Assembly (NCBI GenBank): GCA_963677475.2
Contig: CAXXQD010000009.1
Location: 62,001-126,000 of the forward strand
DNA length: 64,000 nucleotides
DNA from: JABMQB01 sp963677475
GTDB taxonomy: Bacteria; Bacteroidota; Bacteroidia; Bacteroidales; Prolixibacteraceae
Direction of reading: 5' to 3'
The position numbers and the translations under genes were made by a program. The notes beneath the pieces are model-generated. The model saw nothing but the letters and a program-made list of their open reading frames with translations, made no database searches and was not told the DNA's origin. Each line of letters opens with the position of its first letter. Positions within the stretch are counted from its first letter, which is position 1. Below, in pieces: positions 27,601 through 36,503 of this stretch.

Positions 27601-27908
27601 CTAAAATGGATTTTAAAGTCCAGCGTCAAAAAGTAATTCAAAAAAGAAGTGTAACACAGTTTGAAACGGAACCCCAGCCGAAAGCCAAGCGGGTGAACAG
27701 ATTGTATAAATCGCAGGCATCGGCTTTTAAGGTTTTGAAAACGTCGAAAATAGCAGCCCGTAAAAACCTGGTTGACAGGGTGAAGTTTGATATGGAAGAA
27801 ACGAAATTCTCATTCTTTAAGGCAATGAATTTTCGTATCAAACCTCTTGAACATCATTTTGGAGACACAAAACACCGCTGGGTTGATTATAAATTGCTGG
27901 CTTCATAA
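24633..27908 (+). CDS. Giant protein of unknown function, N-terminal 1091 residues
   Basis: A 1091-residue product ending at TAA 27906-27908, without a signal peptide. The text is mostly beta-strand. Around residues 594-616 'LRFGKDYRVRIRAVDLAGNS' looks like a fibronectin-III-like beta sandwich, and 'IIYLPDPMAAGVSLFV' near 750 is another strongly patterned segment. Proline/lysine-rich text fills the last 80 residues. After the stop the same frame stays open for another 365 codons, and the text just after it (Tyr-Phe-Asp-Lys-Val-Leu-Lys) continues naturally from 'RWVDYKLLAS'. The protein is therefore probably one of about 1457 residues interrupted by a nonsense codon or read through. No known domain. 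Confidence 0.72.
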   Translation: MAQEIIFTTLPHQKVETAEGQALKLSVFVSVKLQTPIDTTLNAFEDILNYPQRILDADFQFKLSNGTLLEAQLNNEPIDPVLYQNIFHGDIRVDDFKQEDISAKRIHSFPMKHIKDFVISNYKQIAIKSPTRLVTADRFVDESAFAAISTIKLDERELKKEDNPGRKTVTLNAKTLVQRDLNGDDDFKRKIARDKFSKFSKQIDPKNDFVQLRQFHKVDRKIREGLSIQLKKPEFEFHDIMAVVNSYPQIMRKLGFVLDFIIPYNTSIPNTGTIQLVPKSLVFEDEKTTVSIPATAYTITNQGFYIGDKSNSIFKNGFVKINSDEFSVIQVDADGAALKTHGMTENKVHEVAKFYETRSLLSRSKVLKARELEVAPPPEEEGLPYMRSAGIAVIKNGMAEHLFKSISLNVALQQNFVQTSPKTLQLQRKVVPLNVAPIIQLKVKEPTTVLYSDEIIQGYRMDIAYEDQPETWYSLHQRQDEYSWYDSDNIGHPVNGIVPDEGFIQLGMAEDPEDPDDVFVSETLARWEGWSLSVRKPGYAINESDDYELQDGETEKKDFVYKTKTLEAKKYTFDPDLEFKINAQSKIVPGTLPKLRFGKDYRVRIRAVDLAGNSVPVSHPTESPLDTIRANIRYLRYEPLASPILLVGNELKDGEFLERMVVRSNFDRSVTDYENTFVVDGKKLNDYSQRFLLPPKNSQLMAEYHSMFEKAFGNNPAAAQEIYTIITQHEELYQQDEKNKEKIYQPSDVEIIYLPDPMAAGVSLFVAEGYENTHTQEFNAKLFGFFTNKEINPNDTNVTIPENWYNAGHIRIRLEEGEMQTNWDPSKRIFTVYLPKGFRTRIKFSTFWREEDLKSLSAIWEMIKEDVPNNLNELEKLATSGQHWMVSPSREMELVHAVQQPVDQPVINELIPERDFNTTFSELNTEFDVHGESTEKLELQSRWTDPLDDGISVKIKEKPGRGSIPDIMVNYHDDIITKGTIPKEEEKFEPKMDFKVQRQKVIQKRSVTQFETEPQPKAKRVNRLYKSQASAFKVLKTSKIAARKNLVDRVKFDMEETKFSFFKAMNFRIKPLEHHFGDTKHRWVDYKLLAS

Positions 27909-27977
27909 TACTTCGACAAAGTTTTAAAAGCATTTCCTGAGCAAAAACCGAGCAGGGAAGGGGAATGGGTTGAGAAA

Positions 27978-29003
27978 GTGAACATCCTGAGTTCGTCAAG
28001 GCCAAAGGCTCCAGAAATTGATTATATCATTCCGACTTTTGAGTGGAGAAAAACACAAAATAAAGATGCAATCCGACATCAGCGAATGGGCGGGGGATTA
28101 CGTATTTTTATAAAACGACCGTGGTTTTCTTCAGGTGCCGATGAAAAGCTTGCTGTGGTGTTGCCATATAAAAAAGCCGCATCGAATACGTTAATGATGG
28201 GAATGCCATCTGCCAACTATACGCCCTACTTTACCCATTGGGGAATTGATCCTTTGCTGGCATCTGCAAATCCTGAGGGGCTTAGTCCTAAATTCCAGGA
28301 TTTTAGGATGAACCCGCTTATTGATTCCGATTTGCAATATCCGGATCAAAAAGGGTTGCGGGCAGCGGTGGCTGCTTACCCGGTGCAGTTTGATGAGGAA
28401 AGGCAGATTTGGTTCTGCGACCTGGCCATTGATCCTCAGGATATGTATTTCCCATTTGTTAAGCTTGCATTGGCAAGGTACCAGGAACATTCCGTAAAAA
28501 AAGGAGACGAAGATGTTTGCCTTTCTCCGGTGGTTATCGCAAATTTCACCCAATTGGTACCGGAACGTCAATCGACACTCGTGTTTAAAAAAGACGACCA
28601 GAATTCTAAATTTACTTTGACCATTGAAGGTGTTTTGTTCAATGAGCAGTTAGCCAAATATGGTAACTACAGCTTCCTGAAAATATCGTTTATCGACAGT
28701 CGGATAGCGCAACCAATTTATGGTTTGGTTGACGATGGGTATAACGAGAAAAAATTGGAAGACGAAGGTTTGGAAATAAAAATTACCACTCGCGATGTTA
28801 AAAACAACCGCTATAAAATTGAGCGTGAGTTCAGATTGCCCAAAGCCTATAAAGCGTCGGCATTCCAAATCGTTATTGAAGAGTATGAAAGAGGTCCTAA
28901 CAAAATGCCAATGGAGCCCGGTTACCAGGATCGATTAGAGCAATCGGAAGAAACAGACCGTTTGATCTATGCCGATGTCTTTAAAATAAATGAAGTTGAT
29001 TAA
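27978..29003 (+). CDS. Giant protein of unknown function, C-terminal part
   Basis: A 341-residue frame from GTG 27978; in the same reading frame as the preceding gene and separated from it only by the TAA at 27906. The 23 codons between stop and GTG are protein-like (Phe-Pro-Glu-Gln-Lys-Pro), which argues that this is the C-terminal domain of the upstream protein and not an independent gene. It has a beta-rich composition with 'GGLRIFIKRPWFSSGADEKLAVVL' near the start. If translated separately it would need the weak GTG start without an evident ribosome binding site. Function unknown. Confidence 0.6.
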   Translation: MNILSSSRPKAPEIDYIIPTFEWRKTQNKDAIRHQRMGGGLRIFIKRPWFSSGADEKLAVVLPYKKAASNTLMMGMPSANYTPYFTHWGIDPLLASANPEGLSPKFQDFRMNPLIDSDLQYPDQKGLRAAVAAYPVQFDEERQIWFCDLAIDPQDMYFPFVKLALARYQEHSVKKGDEDVCLSPVVIANFTQLVPERQSTLVFKKDDQNSKFTLTIEGVLFNEQLAKYGNYSFLKISFIDSRIAQPIYGLVDDGYNEKKLEDEGLEIKITTRDVKNNRYKIEREFRLPKAYKASAFQIVIEEYERGPNKMPMEPGYQDRLEQSEETDRLIYADVFKINEVD

Positions 29004-29139
29004 TAATTGTATTGAGAATAATCGGGAAATAGCTGTCCAGGCACATCACATTATCCAATTATCTATTTAATAAGTTGGATTTTAATTATGTACCTGAACG
29101 CTATGTTTCCACACTCAATTAATTGAAGGCTAAAAGTAA

Positions 29140-30225
29140 CTATAGGGTTAGGGAGATTTTTAGGTTTTTGGTTCCGCCTACATATAGGTTTTTAACTTCG
29201 AATTCCACAATTCCTGTTCCCGGCAATGTAAACAATGTCTCACGATTGGCGTGAAGAGTAAGTTTGCGCCCCTCAGTGGTTTCCACCTCAAATGGCACAT
29301 CCGAGTTATTTTGTAAAGAATAGACTTTTCCTTTTTCAACTTCTTTTATGAACTTAATTGTTACTGATTCTTTGAAAAAAGCTTCCAGGTATTCTTTTTT
29401 TCCGGCAAGTTTATGCCCATACCAGGCGATGGTACGTTTGGCTAAAAGTGCTTCGTGCAGTGCATCAATAGTACGTTCTTTTGCCAAAACCAAGGTCATT
29501 GGCCTGTGAAAATCCTTCAGGTTATACATCTCAGAGGTAATACCGTGGATATCGGATGTGGCAATTGGTGCAAGGTCTTTTTCCAGGCACCAATCTAAAG
29601 CAATTGGGTACCATTCCTTTTCATTAAAAACTTCGATGGCATGTATCTTACCTTGTTCAAATAACTCTGTATGCTCAGCCCACCATGCGCAGGTATCTGG
29701 TTGTTGGGCTTTCCATCCCGGATGGTTCCAGATGATATAAGCTCCCTGTTCTTTGGCTGCATTAAAAGCATCGCGCCAGTTTTCCTGGTCAAGTTCGTTG
29801 GTGTCTTCGATAAACAAAGCATTAAAGTGCCCTGGAGGCATGCTTCGCGTAATTTCACTGCCTTTTACAAGGATGATGTTTTTTTGCTGTGCCCGTGAAA
29901 GCGCAATGTTGTACGACGAGTTATCGTCACCAGCTACATCTGTTTTGCTTGGGTTACGTTCAATATGATCGGTAATTGCAATGGCATCCAATCCTTCGTT
30001 CCAGGCTTCATCAACCCTGTAGGTTGGCCAAACAATTCCATCTGAAAATACAGTGTGCATGTGAAAGTCACATTTTAAGGTTTGGTATCCTAAAATATTT
30101 GGAACGCGGATAATTTTTCTTCCACCTGAGTTTAAGATTTCCGGCATTTGGATATTGTTCGTATCCTGGGCAAAAATAGTTGTTGCCATTAATAGAGCTA
30201 TAAAAACTGAAATTGGTGTTTTCAT
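29140..30225 (-). CDS. PHP-domain phosphodiesterase, secreted (Sb-PDE-like)
   Basis: A 361-residue protein with a signal peptide (cleaved near residue 20). The PHP metal motifs are all visible: H55-M-H57 with D62 in 'FHMHTVFSDG', D86-H87 in 'ITDHIE', the 'GSEITR' glutamate, 'WNHPGW' and 'SDIHG'. The layout resembles secreted Sb-PDE-type phosphodiesterases that hydrolyse phosphate esters. A C-terminal beta domain (about 300-361) follows. It is the last gene of a minus-strand group with SusD, SusC and a calcineurin-like phosphoesterase, so a substrate containing phosphoester bonds is likely imported or degraded here. Confidence 0.85.
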   Translation of the reverse strand: MKTPISVFIALLMATTIFAQDTNNIQMPEILNSGGRKIIRVPNILGYQTLKCDFHMHTVFSDGIVWPTYRVDEAWNEGLDAIAITDHIERNPSKTDVAGDDNSSYNIALSRAQQKNIILVKGSEITRSMPPGHFNALFIEDTNELDQENWRDAFNAAKEQGAYIIWNHPGWKAQQPDTCAWWAEHTELFEQGKIHAIEVFNEKEWYPIALDWCLEKDLAPIATSDIHGITSEMYNLKDFHRPMTLVLAKERTIDALHEALLAKRTIAWYGHKLAGKKEYLEAFFKESVTIKFIKEVEKGKVYSLQNNSDVPFEVETTEGRKLTLHANRETLFTLPGTGIVEFEVKNLYVGGTKNLKISLTL

Positions 30226-30305
30226 TTTATATTAAATATTGATTGATGTTTTGTTAAGTGAAAATTGCAGATAATAGTATTTCTTATCTGTTTTAAAGAA
30301 GTTGC

Positions 30306-30343
30306 AAGGTCTGCCGGCATTTAATTAATATACCAACAGACCT
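30306..30343 (-). terminator. Hairpins between susD and the PHP gene
   Basis: AGGTCTG (30307-30313) pairs with CAGACCT (30337-30343), and CAGATAA (30268-30274) with TTATCTG (30284-30290). On the minus strand these follow the SusD stop codon and precede the PHP gene, so they may weaken or process the transcript between the two. Confidence 0.35.
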
Positions 30344-30367
30344 GTTAACTTAATTCTATGAAAAATG

Positions 30368-31843
30368 CTAATTTAACCACCAAGGTGTTTCCCTGATGTT
30401 ATCGTTTCCGTTACCAAATTGCCTTGTAATGGCTTCGGCAACGTTTGTTCCATTTTCCTGATACTCGCTATTTGGGTACATCCAGCGTGTTGGAGGTGTT
30501 CTGTCTGGCAATGCCCTAAATTCGGGATACCCGGTTCTTAATTGATCATAATAGGCAGTCCATCCACCTTGAAGGAAAGATTGCAAATATTTTTGCGTTA
30601 TTATTAGCTCAATTTTTTCTTCATTGCTACCTGCATTTGCAAAATTTACCATCGTTCCGCCCAAATAATCATTTGCTGCAGTGGTATTTACATACTCGGC
30701 ATAATCAGAAGCATAGCTTGCATAAAAACTAAAAGTTGCTTTTACCGCATTTTCGTAATGGGTAGCTGCCGAAGAAGAAATCCAGCCTCGAACACTTGCC
30801 TCTGCCAGGATCAGCTGAAGCTCTGCATATCCCAAAAGCATGTGTGCTTCTGTAGTGGGGTCGGTTGTGTATCGAAGATTTACTTTTGATACTTTTCCGT
30901 CAATTGCTTTTAAATTAACATCGTTGTAAGGCGCAATTGGGTCACCACCTTCGTAGGCACTAAAATCGTTGATTGCCAGGCCACCTTCTTTTGCAACCCT
31001 TGTTTGGCCGCAATAAATAAACAACCTTGGGTCAAGCCTTTCCTGTAACCTTTTTACAAAGGTTGAATCCATGTAGCGTGCAGATGCATAGCTACTGCTG
31101 TTGTATTCAGAATAACGGCTTCCCAGTTCATCAATAAATTCAAGTTGACCATTGTCGGCATTTGATTCAATTAAAGGGGAATTATTTGCAATGTTTGAAA
31201 AAGTAGATGCAACATTAAAATCGGAATCCGATACTTTTGATGACAAGGTGATTAGTACTTTGAGCCGGAATGAATTTACCAGTTTACGCCATTGCGTGGC
31301 ATCGCCATAAATAATATCCCCCGCAATTATACTATTATCGTTTGTAAGCAGTTCATCAGCTTCTTTAAGTTCCTCTAAAATGCCCATAAATACATCTTTT
31401 TGTGTATCGTATAATGGTGCATAAACCTGGTCACTTTCACCTTGTAATGATTCCGAGTATGGGATATCCCCAAAAATCATGGTGAGCTTATAAAAATAAT
31501 ATGCGCGAAAAAACTTGCCAAGGGCCACATAAGTGGTGTTCTCAATTCGTTCAGCTTCTTCAATTATTTTTGTAACATTCCTTAAATTTCCGTAAGCGCC
31601 ATAGCTTCCGCGGCTCCAGGTATAAAATTGGTTTGCGTCTTCACCGTCCGTTTGAACAACCATTCTGGATGCAAACAAAGGGTCAACACCTTCAACCTGA
31701 AATGCATTCCATTCAATGTTTGTCAACAATAATTGAGGGTGGGTTTCGGGGACATTGTTCGGGTTTTCATTTAATTCCTCAAGATCGGCACATGATCCGA
31801 GAATCAATAAAATGAATGTGGAAAGTATAAGTATTTTTTTCAT
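30368..31843 (-). CDS. SusD/RagB-family outer-membrane lipoprotein
   Basis: A 491-residue lipoprotein (lipobox Ile-Leu-Gly-Ser-Cys near residue 18). The helical SusD-like_2 fold is recognised by the 'NENPNNVPETHPQLLL' beginning, 'ALGKFFRAYYFYKLTMIFGDIPYSE' and a C-terminal 'GYPEFRALP' loop. It would sit on the cell surface as the lid of the SusC channel encoded directly upstream on the same strand (27 bases apart). The sequence type is that of SusD-like_2 (often linked to non-glycan substrates or peptides). Intact. Confidence 0.92.
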   Translation of the reverse strand: MKKILILSTFILLILGSCADLEELNENPNNVPETHPQLLLTNIEWNAFQVEGVDPLFASRMVVQTDGEDANQFYTWSRGSYGAYGNLRNVTKIIEEAERIENTTYVALGKFFRAYYFYKLTMIFGDIPYSESLQGESDQVYAPLYDTQKDVFMGILEELKEADELLTNDNSIIAGDIIYGDATQWRKLVNSFRLKVLITLSSKVSDSDFNVASTFSNIANNSPLIESNADNGQLEFIDELGSRYSEYNSSSYASARYMDSTFVKRLQERLDPRLFIYCGQTRVAKEGGLAINDFSAYEGGDPIAPYNDVNLKAIDGKVSKVNLRYTTDPTTEAHMLLGYAELQLILAEASVRGWISSSAATHYENAVKATFSFYASYASDYAEYVNTTAANDYLGGTMVNFANAGSNEEKIELIITQKYLQSFLQGGWTAYYDQLRTGYPEFRALPDRTPPTRWMYPNSEYQENGTNVAEAITRQFGNGNDNIRETPWWLN

Positions 31844-31870
31844 GGTATTAAAAATTTAAAGTTTTGATTG

Positions 31871-34800
31871 TTAAAAAGTTAATTTAACTCCAAGTCCAAT
31901 ATACCTGGTTGACGGATCCTGAAGTGCATCGTCATTTCCAAAATCAGGATCAATTAGTTGGGCTTTTTTCCAAACAGCTAAATTGTACCCATAAGCCGAT
32001 ACTTCCACATTTTTAAATGCAGGGATATTGATTGCATCGGTAAGGTTATAGCTAATAGCCAGCCTTCTGAGTTTTACAAAACTTCTATCGAAAACATTGG
32101 CAAACTTTTTACTTTCGTCTTCGGTAACTTTTGCACGGTATGGATAGTTTTGACACCAGGTTTGCCAACTCACAACTGCATCGTTTGTTTTGTATACCCG
32201 TGTATCTGAAATCGTATTTCCATCGGTATCACGTGTGAGTTCACCACTTACAACATTTACACCTTCAGCCACATAAATTGGGGATCCGGCAGCATATTCA
32301 GCATCACGGTATTCCGTTGAATTTGGGTGTTTTCCTCCCCACCACATTTTCTCGACAGACAGTGAACGGATAACACCTCCAATTGCCCCATCAATATCCA
32401 TATCGATAGTGAAATTGTTGAATTTGAATTTGTTTTGTAATCCAAACCTCCAACTTGGGTCCAGGTGTCCATGCATTTGTGCGAATGGGTCTTTTGTTGG
32501 AAGCCCTGATGATTCGGAGATAATTACTTGTCCATCCTCGCTTTTCATCCATCCGGTTGCATAATAATTATCAACTCTTTCATTCAGTGAATAGTTTCCG
32601 TATTTATTGGCTCCTCCATAAATATCCGTTATCTTTTTAACCCTTGTGTTCCAATTAAGGCCAGTATTCCAGCTGAAATTATTGTTTTCAATTGGTGTAA
32701 CGTTGAGCATCACTTCAAAACCATTGGTTGTGTATTCGTTCCCGTTTACTTTACGGCTATTGAAACCGCTTGCTTCTGATGTGGGAAGGTTGATAATTTG
32801 GTTTTCGTCAACAATGTTGTAGTAGGTCAAATCAAAACTTAGTTTGTTTTCAAGTAAAACAGTGGAAAGCCCTAACTCGAATGATGTTGATTTTTCAGGT
32901 TTGATATTGGCGTTCACAATGCTGTTTGGATAAGAAACCCTTGAAAGCCCACTGTAACTTCCTGAATTTGAATAATAGGAAGAAGTTTGGTAAGGATCCA
33001 AATCGCTTGATACTTCTGCCCATGAACCGTAAAGTTTTACATATTCAAAAGCTTTTGGTAAATCTACCAGGTTCGAAATAAGTGTACTCAACGAAACGGA
33101 AGGGTAGAAATAGGAATTGTTGGACTTCGGAAGTGTTGAAGACCAGTCATTCCGTGCAGTTAAGGTTAGGAAGAAAGCATCCATTAGGTCAAACGACATG
33201 GTACCGAATACGCTTCGGATTTCTTTTTCCTGATATTCGGTTGATGCTTTTACATTTCCCATGGTATTGTTCAAGCTGTAAACCCATGGAACTACCAAAC
33301 CATCGGTAGCATTGTATTCCTGTTGGTATTTGCGATAATACTGAGAAGCTCCTGCATTCAGGTTAAATTCGAAATCATCTGAAAATGCTTTTTTATAGGA
33401 AAGTAAAATGTCGTTATCAACGTTTACTTTATTGGTGTTCCAGGTTTTATAATCACCTTCCCTTGGGTCATCGTAGTTCAGGTAGGTTTTTGGACTTGCC
33501 CTGTCTTCAAAAATGTCTTTGATTACCGCAGAACTTCTCCCCTGAATGCTCAGATCTTCGGTAATGTCCCACTTAAGTTTTACCTGCCCATTAATGGTAT
33601 TGGCATCGTACTTTTGATTCAATTCGTAAGCAGCAAAATATACGTTGTTGTACCAGGCATAGTTAAAGTTTGCCTGACGATAGCCTTCCTGTCCGGGGAT
33701 ATAAAGATGCTCTTTCAGGTCCTGACCATTCACATCGTCACCCATCCAGATCAGAATGGTGTACATGTGGTTACGTGGTCCATATCCATGGCGTGGGTAG
33801 TTTGGTGAATATACTTTGTTGTAAGAAAGTTTACTTTCAAGTTGTACATTATTGGCAAGTTTATACGATCCGTTGAATGTTAGCCCTCCGGTTTTAAGCT
33901 TTGAGTTTGGCACCCTTCCTTTTTCCGATTGGTAAAATCCTGAAAAGCGTGTTGCCCCTTTGTCATTTTTAGAAGAAATGGAAAAGTTAGTGGTGGAAAT
34001 AATTGCCGTTTCCATAAAATCTTTCAGGTTGTTATGGTATTCCCAAGGAATTGGAACCCTTGAATAGCGCGATTTGTCGTCGTATTGAGTTCCTGAAACA
34101 TCGCCCCACCAGGGAATTGTTTCACCAGTTACGTTATCATAAATTGGGCTGTTCCATTGTGCTATTTTAAGGTTGTCCGAAAATTTAGGGCCCCAAATCA
34201 TATCACCATCAGAAATACCGCCGTCTTTTCCGTCCCAAAATTCATATTGTCCGTTGGAGCCGTTTCCATATTCCGTTTGGGTTTTTGGGAAAACTGTGTA
34301 TCCGGCACTAACCATGGTATTGTTCGAAACAGTAATTTCGAAACCTTCTTTTTTTGCGCTTTTTGTTGTAATCAGGATTGCACCGTTCCGTCCGCGTGAA
34401 CCATATAACGAAGAAGCTGTGGGCCCTTTAAGAACAACAATGCCTTCAATGTCATTTGGCGAAACATCGTAGAAATTGGTCTCAACCGGAATTTCATCAA
34501 TAACAATAAGTGGTGCTTTGCCCCTCAATACAAATTCCGGGGTTTGGAATAATCCGGTTTTGGTATTTACGGTCAACCCGGCAACCTGTCCACTTAGCAT
34601 GTTTCCCATGTTTGGGCTGTTAACGCTGGTAACAACTTCGGAATTGACTTCCTGGGTAGCATAACCAATTGATTTTTTTTCCTGGCTAATTCCAAGTGCG
34701 GTAACAATTACTTCATCGATCGCTTGCAGGCTTTCTGATAATGTTATATTAATAACCGTTTGATCGCCAACTACAATTTCTTTCTGCTCAAACCCGATGT

Positions 34801-35014
34801 AAGAAAGCAGAAGCGTAGAGTTTTTGTCTACTTCAATTTTATAATAACCATCCGTGTTGGAAACTACGCCATTTGTAGTTCCTTTTTCCATAATGGTTAC
34901 TCCCGGAAGTGAAGCTCCGGAGCTTTCTGTAATTTTACCTGAAATTTCTACTTTTTGCGCAAAAAGAACGCAAGCAAAAAATAAAAATCCAATCGTTAAG
35001 ACTAAGTGTTTCAT
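31871..35014 (-). CDS. SusC/RagA-family TonB-dependent outer-membrane channel
   Basis: A 1047-residue protein: signal peptide (1-19), a carboxypeptidase-D-like beta sandwich with 'GKITESSGASLPGVTIMEKGT' (about 24-95), a TonB plug domain opening with 'IDEVIVTALGISQEKKS', then the 22-strand barrel ending in a C-terminal phenylalanine ('GLGVKLTF'). No STN domain is present, so it is not of the anti-sigma-sensing kind. It imports, in an energy-dependent way, the ligand bound by the downstream SusD. Both flanking enzymes act on phosphate esters, which is unusual for such loci. Confidence 0.94.
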   Translation of the reverse strand: MKHLVLTIGFLFFACVLFAQKVEISGKITESSGASLPGVTIMEKGTTNGVVSNTDGYYKIEVDKNSTLLLSYIGFEQKEIVVGDQTVINITLSESLQAIDEVIVTALGISQEKKSIGYATQEVNSEVVTSVNSPNMGNMLSGQVAGLTVNTKTGLFQTPEFVLRGKAPLIVIDEIPVETNFYDVSPNDIEGIVVLKGPTASSLYGSRGRNGAILITTKSAKKEGFEITVSNNTMVSAGYTVFPKTQTEYGNGSNGQYEFWDGKDGGISDGDMIWGPKFSDNLKIAQWNSPIYDNVTGETIPWWGDVSGTQYDDKSRYSRVPIPWEYHNNLKDFMETAIISTTNFSISSKNDKGATRFSGFYQSEKGRVPNSKLKTGGLTFNGSYKLANNVQLESKLSYNKVYSPNYPRHGYGPRNHMYTILIWMGDDVNGQDLKEHLYIPGQEGYRQANFNYAWYNNVYFAAYELNQKYDANTINGQVKLKWDITEDLSIQGRSSAVIKDIFEDRASPKTYLNYDDPREGDYKTWNTNKVNVDNDILLSYKKAFSDDFEFNLNAGASQYYRKYQQEYNATDGLVVPWVYSLNNTMGNVKASTEYQEKEIRSVFGTMSFDLMDAFFLTLTARNDWSSTLPKSNNSYFYPSVSLSTLISNLVDLPKAFEYVKLYGSWAEVSSDLDPYQTSSYYSNSGSYSGLSRVSYPNSIVNANIKPEKSTSFELGLSTVLLENKLSFDLTYYNIVDENQIINLPTSEASGFNSRKVNGNEYTTNGFEVMLNVTPIENNNFSWNTGLNWNTRVKKITDIYGGANKYGNYSLNERVDNYYATGWMKSEDGQVIISESSGLPTKDPFAQMHGHLDPSWRFGLQNKFKFNNFTIDMDIDGAIGGVIRSLSVEKMWWGGKHPNSTEYRDAEYAAGSPIYVAEGVNVVSGELTRDTDGNTISDTRVYKTNDAVVSWQTWCQNYPYRAKVTEDESKKFANVFDRSFVKLRRLAISYNLTDAINIPAFKNVEVSAYGYNLAVWKKAQLIDPDFGNDDALQDPSTRYIGLGVKLTF

Positions 35015-35214
35015 AGATAATAATTTTGTTAAAGTTTTTGTTTATTCTATTAAAAGTTCACACAAAACATCCCCATTCCGACAAGCATATAGCATGTCAA
35101 TTACTTCATTTAGTTATACTTACAAGTGTTGTGTCCTGACGGGATTAACCTTTTACAAACAGGTGTTTTAAAAGATTAAGTTGAATTCATTAAAATTTAC
35201 TATTGGTTTATGGT

Positions 35215-36144
35215 TTAGATTTTATAGTGTACCAATTCAGTTTGGATGCTGCCATCCTCAAAAAAATCGATTATTGCATACGCCGGACCAAATTCCTGAT
35301 AAGACCCGTTCCACCAGCCTCCACAAACAGCACCATTGCAATGGTAGTGCACACCAAGATATTCTGTTTTGTCGGCCAGGTGAATATGTCCGCTAATCGC
35401 TGCCTTCACGTTTGGATATTTATAAAACAAGTCTTTTATTTTCCTTGAATCAATATGCATCCAGGCAGAAGGAACCTGCCAATCTCCATTTTTCTCGTTA
35501 TCGCCATCGTAATATGCCGATACCGAAAGGATTGGAATGTGCGATGCAATGCAAACCGGCATCGAAGGATCGGTAGTTTTTAGTTCTTTTTTCAGCCACG
35601 AGAATTGATCTTCATCCAGTTTGGCAATGTAACTTCCTTTATCAGATTCGTGCGGACTATCGAGACAAATAAATTTCCAACCACCGTGCTCAAACGAATA
35701 AAAGCGTTTTTCGAGCCCAAGCATTTCCATTGCCCAGGCTTTCCCATAGTTAGGATCGTTTTTTATATCCTGGTCATCCATTCCCCAACCCCAAACATCG
35801 TGGTTGCCAATGCAGGAATATAGAGGTAGATTTAGTTTGCTCCTAAAATATTCTTCCCACGATTGCCATTGTGCCTCAACTTCTTTTTTCGGGCGCTTTA
35901 ATGCATCCATAATATTATCGCCCGTATTGAGAATAAAGTCTGGTTTTATTTTCATTCCCTCTATTTCTGCTAGCAACTTATCAAGTGCTTTTTTTACTTT
36001 TTCAGAAGGATAAATATGCATATCGGTGAAGTGCACAATCCTGAAACCCTTTTTTTTGCGTTCAATCAAAGAGTTGCTTTTTATTGCTGATGGAATTCCG
36101 ACACCCAAAGCCAGTGACAAGCCTAAAAAATTTCGACGTTTCAT
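35215..36144 (-). CDS. Calcineurin-like metallophosphoesterase, exported
   Basis: A 309-residue protein with an N-terminal 'MKRRNFLG' segment and hydrophobic stretch, which could be a Tat or Sec signal. Metal-binding motifs are D41-x-H43 ('FTDMHIYP'), G-D76 ('NTGDNIMD'), G-N114-H115-D116 and, later, 'SHIP' and 'GHIHLAD'. It is thus a complete two-metal phosphoesterase of the purple-acid/3',5'-cyclic-nucleotide type. It stands first in the minus-strand group, 200 bases before SusC, with no gene in that spacer. It may act on the same substrate as the PHP enzyme. Confidence 0.88.
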   Translation of the reverse strand: MKRRNFLGLSLALGVGIPSAIKSNSLIERKKKGFRIVHFTDMHIYPSEKVKKALDKLLAEIEGMKIKPDFILNTGDNIMDALKRPKKEVEAQWQSWEEYFRSKLNLPLYSCIGNHDVWGWGMDDQDIKNDPNYGKAWAMEMLGLEKRFYSFEHGGWKFICLDSPHESDKGSYIAKLDEDQFSWLKKELKTTDPSMPVCIASHIPILSVSAYYDGDNEKNGDWQVPSAWMHIDSRKIKDLFYKYPNVKAAISGHIHLADKTEYLGVHYHCNGAVCGGWWNGSYQEFGPAYAIIDFFEDGSIQTELVHYKI

Positions 36145-36503
36145 AGTGTAGTTTTTACGAAACCAAAGTTGACCTTTTAATGTGAACCGAATATGTTATA
36201 AACTTTCTGTTTTCGTTAAAAAACCTTTAGGAAATTTAAGCCTTGATTACCTAAATGTAAATCCTGGATTAAGGATTTTGGATGAATAAAACTAAGTTTA
36301 TTAAACAGAGCCACTTAATTGTTTTTTACTTTAAAAGTCATTTTTAGGAAATTTTCGTTTCGAAACGATATTTATGTTTCATTAATTATTAAGTGTTTTG
36401 TACTTGCTCAAACATTGCTTAATTTTAGTTCCAATTAATACCAGTTGTTAGCGTCCACCTTGGATTAAGTTAACCACAAATTGTAAAATCAAAAGATTAA
36501 GGT
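36145..36503. other. Divergent intergenic region
   Basis: About 360 AT-rich bases between the minus-strand phosphoesterase/SusCD group and the plus-strand methyltransferase gene, so it should hold promoters for both directions. No clear TAnnTTTG box at a good distance or strong palindrome was recognised. Confidence 0.35.
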
